Assembly (NCBI GenBank): GCA_036272815.1
Contig: DATAYA010000040.1
Span: 1 to 15,571, forward strand
Origin: DATAYA01 sp036272815
Lineage (GTDB): Bacteria > Pseudomonadota > Alphaproteobacteria > Acetobacterales > Acetobacteraceae
Length of the DNA stretch: 15,571 bases
Reading direction: 5' to 3'
Part shown: positions 14,732 to 15,571 of the stretch, one piece after another
Layout of the letters: each line of letters starts with the position of its first letter
Position numbering within the stretch: position 1 is the first letter of the stretch
Notes under the pieces: generated by a model
What the model saw: only the letters and a program-made list of their open reading frames with translations
What the model was told of the DNA's origin: nothing
Database searches by the model: none
Program-made: the position numbers and the translations under genes

Positions 14732-15571
14732 GCAGCACTCCGGCCCTGCAGGCGGATGTAGACGGCGGTGAAGACGAACACGATCGCCAGCATCACCAGC
14801 GAGATGGCCGCCGCCGGCGCCGGACGGCCGAGGCGGAACGACAGCTCGTAGAGATAGGTCACCAGGATGTGCGTCGTGTTGTCGGGCCCCCCTTGCGTCA
14901 TCACCCAGATGATCGGGAACGACGCGAACACGTAGATCACGTTCAGCACGACCGCGATGCCGATGAAGGGCTTGAGCATCGGCAGCGTCATGAAGCCGAA
15001 CTGCTGGACGCGTGTCGCGCCGTCGATGCGCGCCGCCTCGTAGATGTCGCCCGGGATCGACGACAATCCGCCGAGCAGGATGGTGGAGGTGAACGGGATC
15101 GAGACCCAGATGCCGACCGCGATCTCGACCGGAAAGGCGGTACCGGCGCGCGCGGTCCACTGCACCGGATGCGCGATCACCCCGATCTGCTGGAGCACCG
15201 TGTTGACCATGCCGTGATCGCCGTTGAACGACCACAGCCACACGATCGCCGCCATCGGCAGCGAGACCGCCCAGGGCAGCATGACGATGGTGCGCGCAAG
15301 CCCGCGCCCCCAGAACCGCTGGTTCAGCACGAGTGCCACGGCGACCGACAGCACGATCGTGCCGCCGACCACGGTTGCCGTCCAGACCAGGGTGCGCAGG
15401 AGGATCGCGACGAACACCGGGTCGGCGAACACCGCGCGGAAATTGCGCAGACCGACGAAGCCATGCACCTGCCCGAAGCGCGACACGTCGTGCAGCGAGA
15501 GGATGACGATCTCGTAGAACGGGTAGAGCACGATGCCGCCCGCGAGCACCAGGCTCGGCAGGATCAGCAGC
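14728..15571 (-). CDS. sugar ABC transporter permease, MalF-like (CUT1), N-terminus cut off
   Basis: The partner permease, 280 complete codons visible, truncated by the window edge. The frame continues through the last base (LLILPSLVLAGGIVLYPF), so the GTG at 15549 is an internal valine codon, not the start. About 10-30 N-terminal residues are likely missing. Features are the FVGLRNF segment typical of MalF/UgpA-type proteins, several membrane helices, and the EAA loop IYEAARIDGATRVQQFGFM followed by TLPML. MalF- and MalG-like proteins form a heterodimeric channel. The stop overlaps the MalG-like start (ATGA), indicating coupled translation. A substrate-binding protein gene probably lies just beyond the edge. 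Confidence 0.92.
   Translation of the reverse strand, partial: LLILPSLVLAGGIVLYPFYEIVILSLHDVSRFGQVHGFVGLRNFRAVFADPVFVAILLRTLVWTATVVGGTIVLSVAVALVLNQRFWGRGLARTIVMLPWAVSLPMAAIVWLWSFNGDHGMVNTVLQQIGVIAHPVQWTARAGTAFPVEIAVGIWVSIPFTSTILLGGLSSIPGDIYEAARIDGATRVQQFGFMTLPMLKPFIGIAVVLNVIYVFASFPIIWVMTQGGPDNTTHILVTYLYELSFRLGRPAPAAAISLVMLAIVFVFTAVYIRLQGRSAA

Noticed and set aside
15549..15549. GTG at 15549 as the start of the MalF-like permease
   Set aside because: The frame stays open with hydrophobic, family-like residues to the window edge, so the true start is outside.

Overview
The window is very GC-rich (about 70% or more by eye) and gene-dense, with many ATGA/GTGA overlaps and GTG/TTG starts. The gene families and their order (an HPr/EI phosphotransfer pair, secG-pyrG-kdsA, an Isc-type ferredoxin next to mnmA, a HisKA_2-type kinase) suggest an alphaproteobacterium. 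Rhodospirillales/Acetobacteraceae is my best guess from gene order and style; no rRNA or other marker is present to prove it. Outer-membrane LPS biology (kdsA, an LpxR-like deacylase) fits a Gram-negative cell.

Layout. 1-2100 (+): an HPr-like phosphocarrier and enzyme I, the general part of a PTS with no sugar permease visible, so probably a regulatory PTS. 2340-4163 (-): a predicted outer-membrane lipid A 3-O-deacylase of the LpxR family, preceded by a small alpha/beta hydrolase. 4164-4545: a 382-bp divergent intergenic region. 4546-9102 (+): a sulfur-handling operon: serine O-acetyltransferase (cysE), a short NifS-like cysteine desulfurase, a full IscS-like cysteine desulfurase, an Isc-type [2Fe-2S] ferredoxin and the tRNA 2-thiouridylase mnmA. 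In order these would activate serine for cysteine synthesis, release sulfur from cysteine, move electrons, and put sulfur on tRNA. 9041-10786 (-): a membrane PAS-PAS HisKA_2-type sensor histidine kinase broken by one in-frame TAG where CAG (Gln) is expected. 10943-13887 (+): secG, pyrG, kdsA. 13880 to the right edge (-): two CUT1-type sugar ABC permeases, the upstream one cut by the window end.

No phage, IS, CRISPR, tRNA or rRNA genes were seen, and no convincing unknown multi-gene system. The points most worth a second look are: (i) the single-nonsense kinase, whose downstream catalytic domain is otherwise intact; (ii) a tandem repeat that triplicates the stop/start junction between cysE and the first desulfurase, each copy keeping an (A/G)TGA overlap; (iii) the cysE-double desulfurase-fdx-mnmA set without iscU, iscA or hscBA; (iv) a triple-hairpin element between fdx and mnmA whose last arm supplies the likely mnmA ribosome-binding site; and (v) promoter-like sequences placed so close to secG and pyrG that their mRNAs could be leaderless. 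Many long antisense open frames are artefacts of the high GC content and are not annotated.
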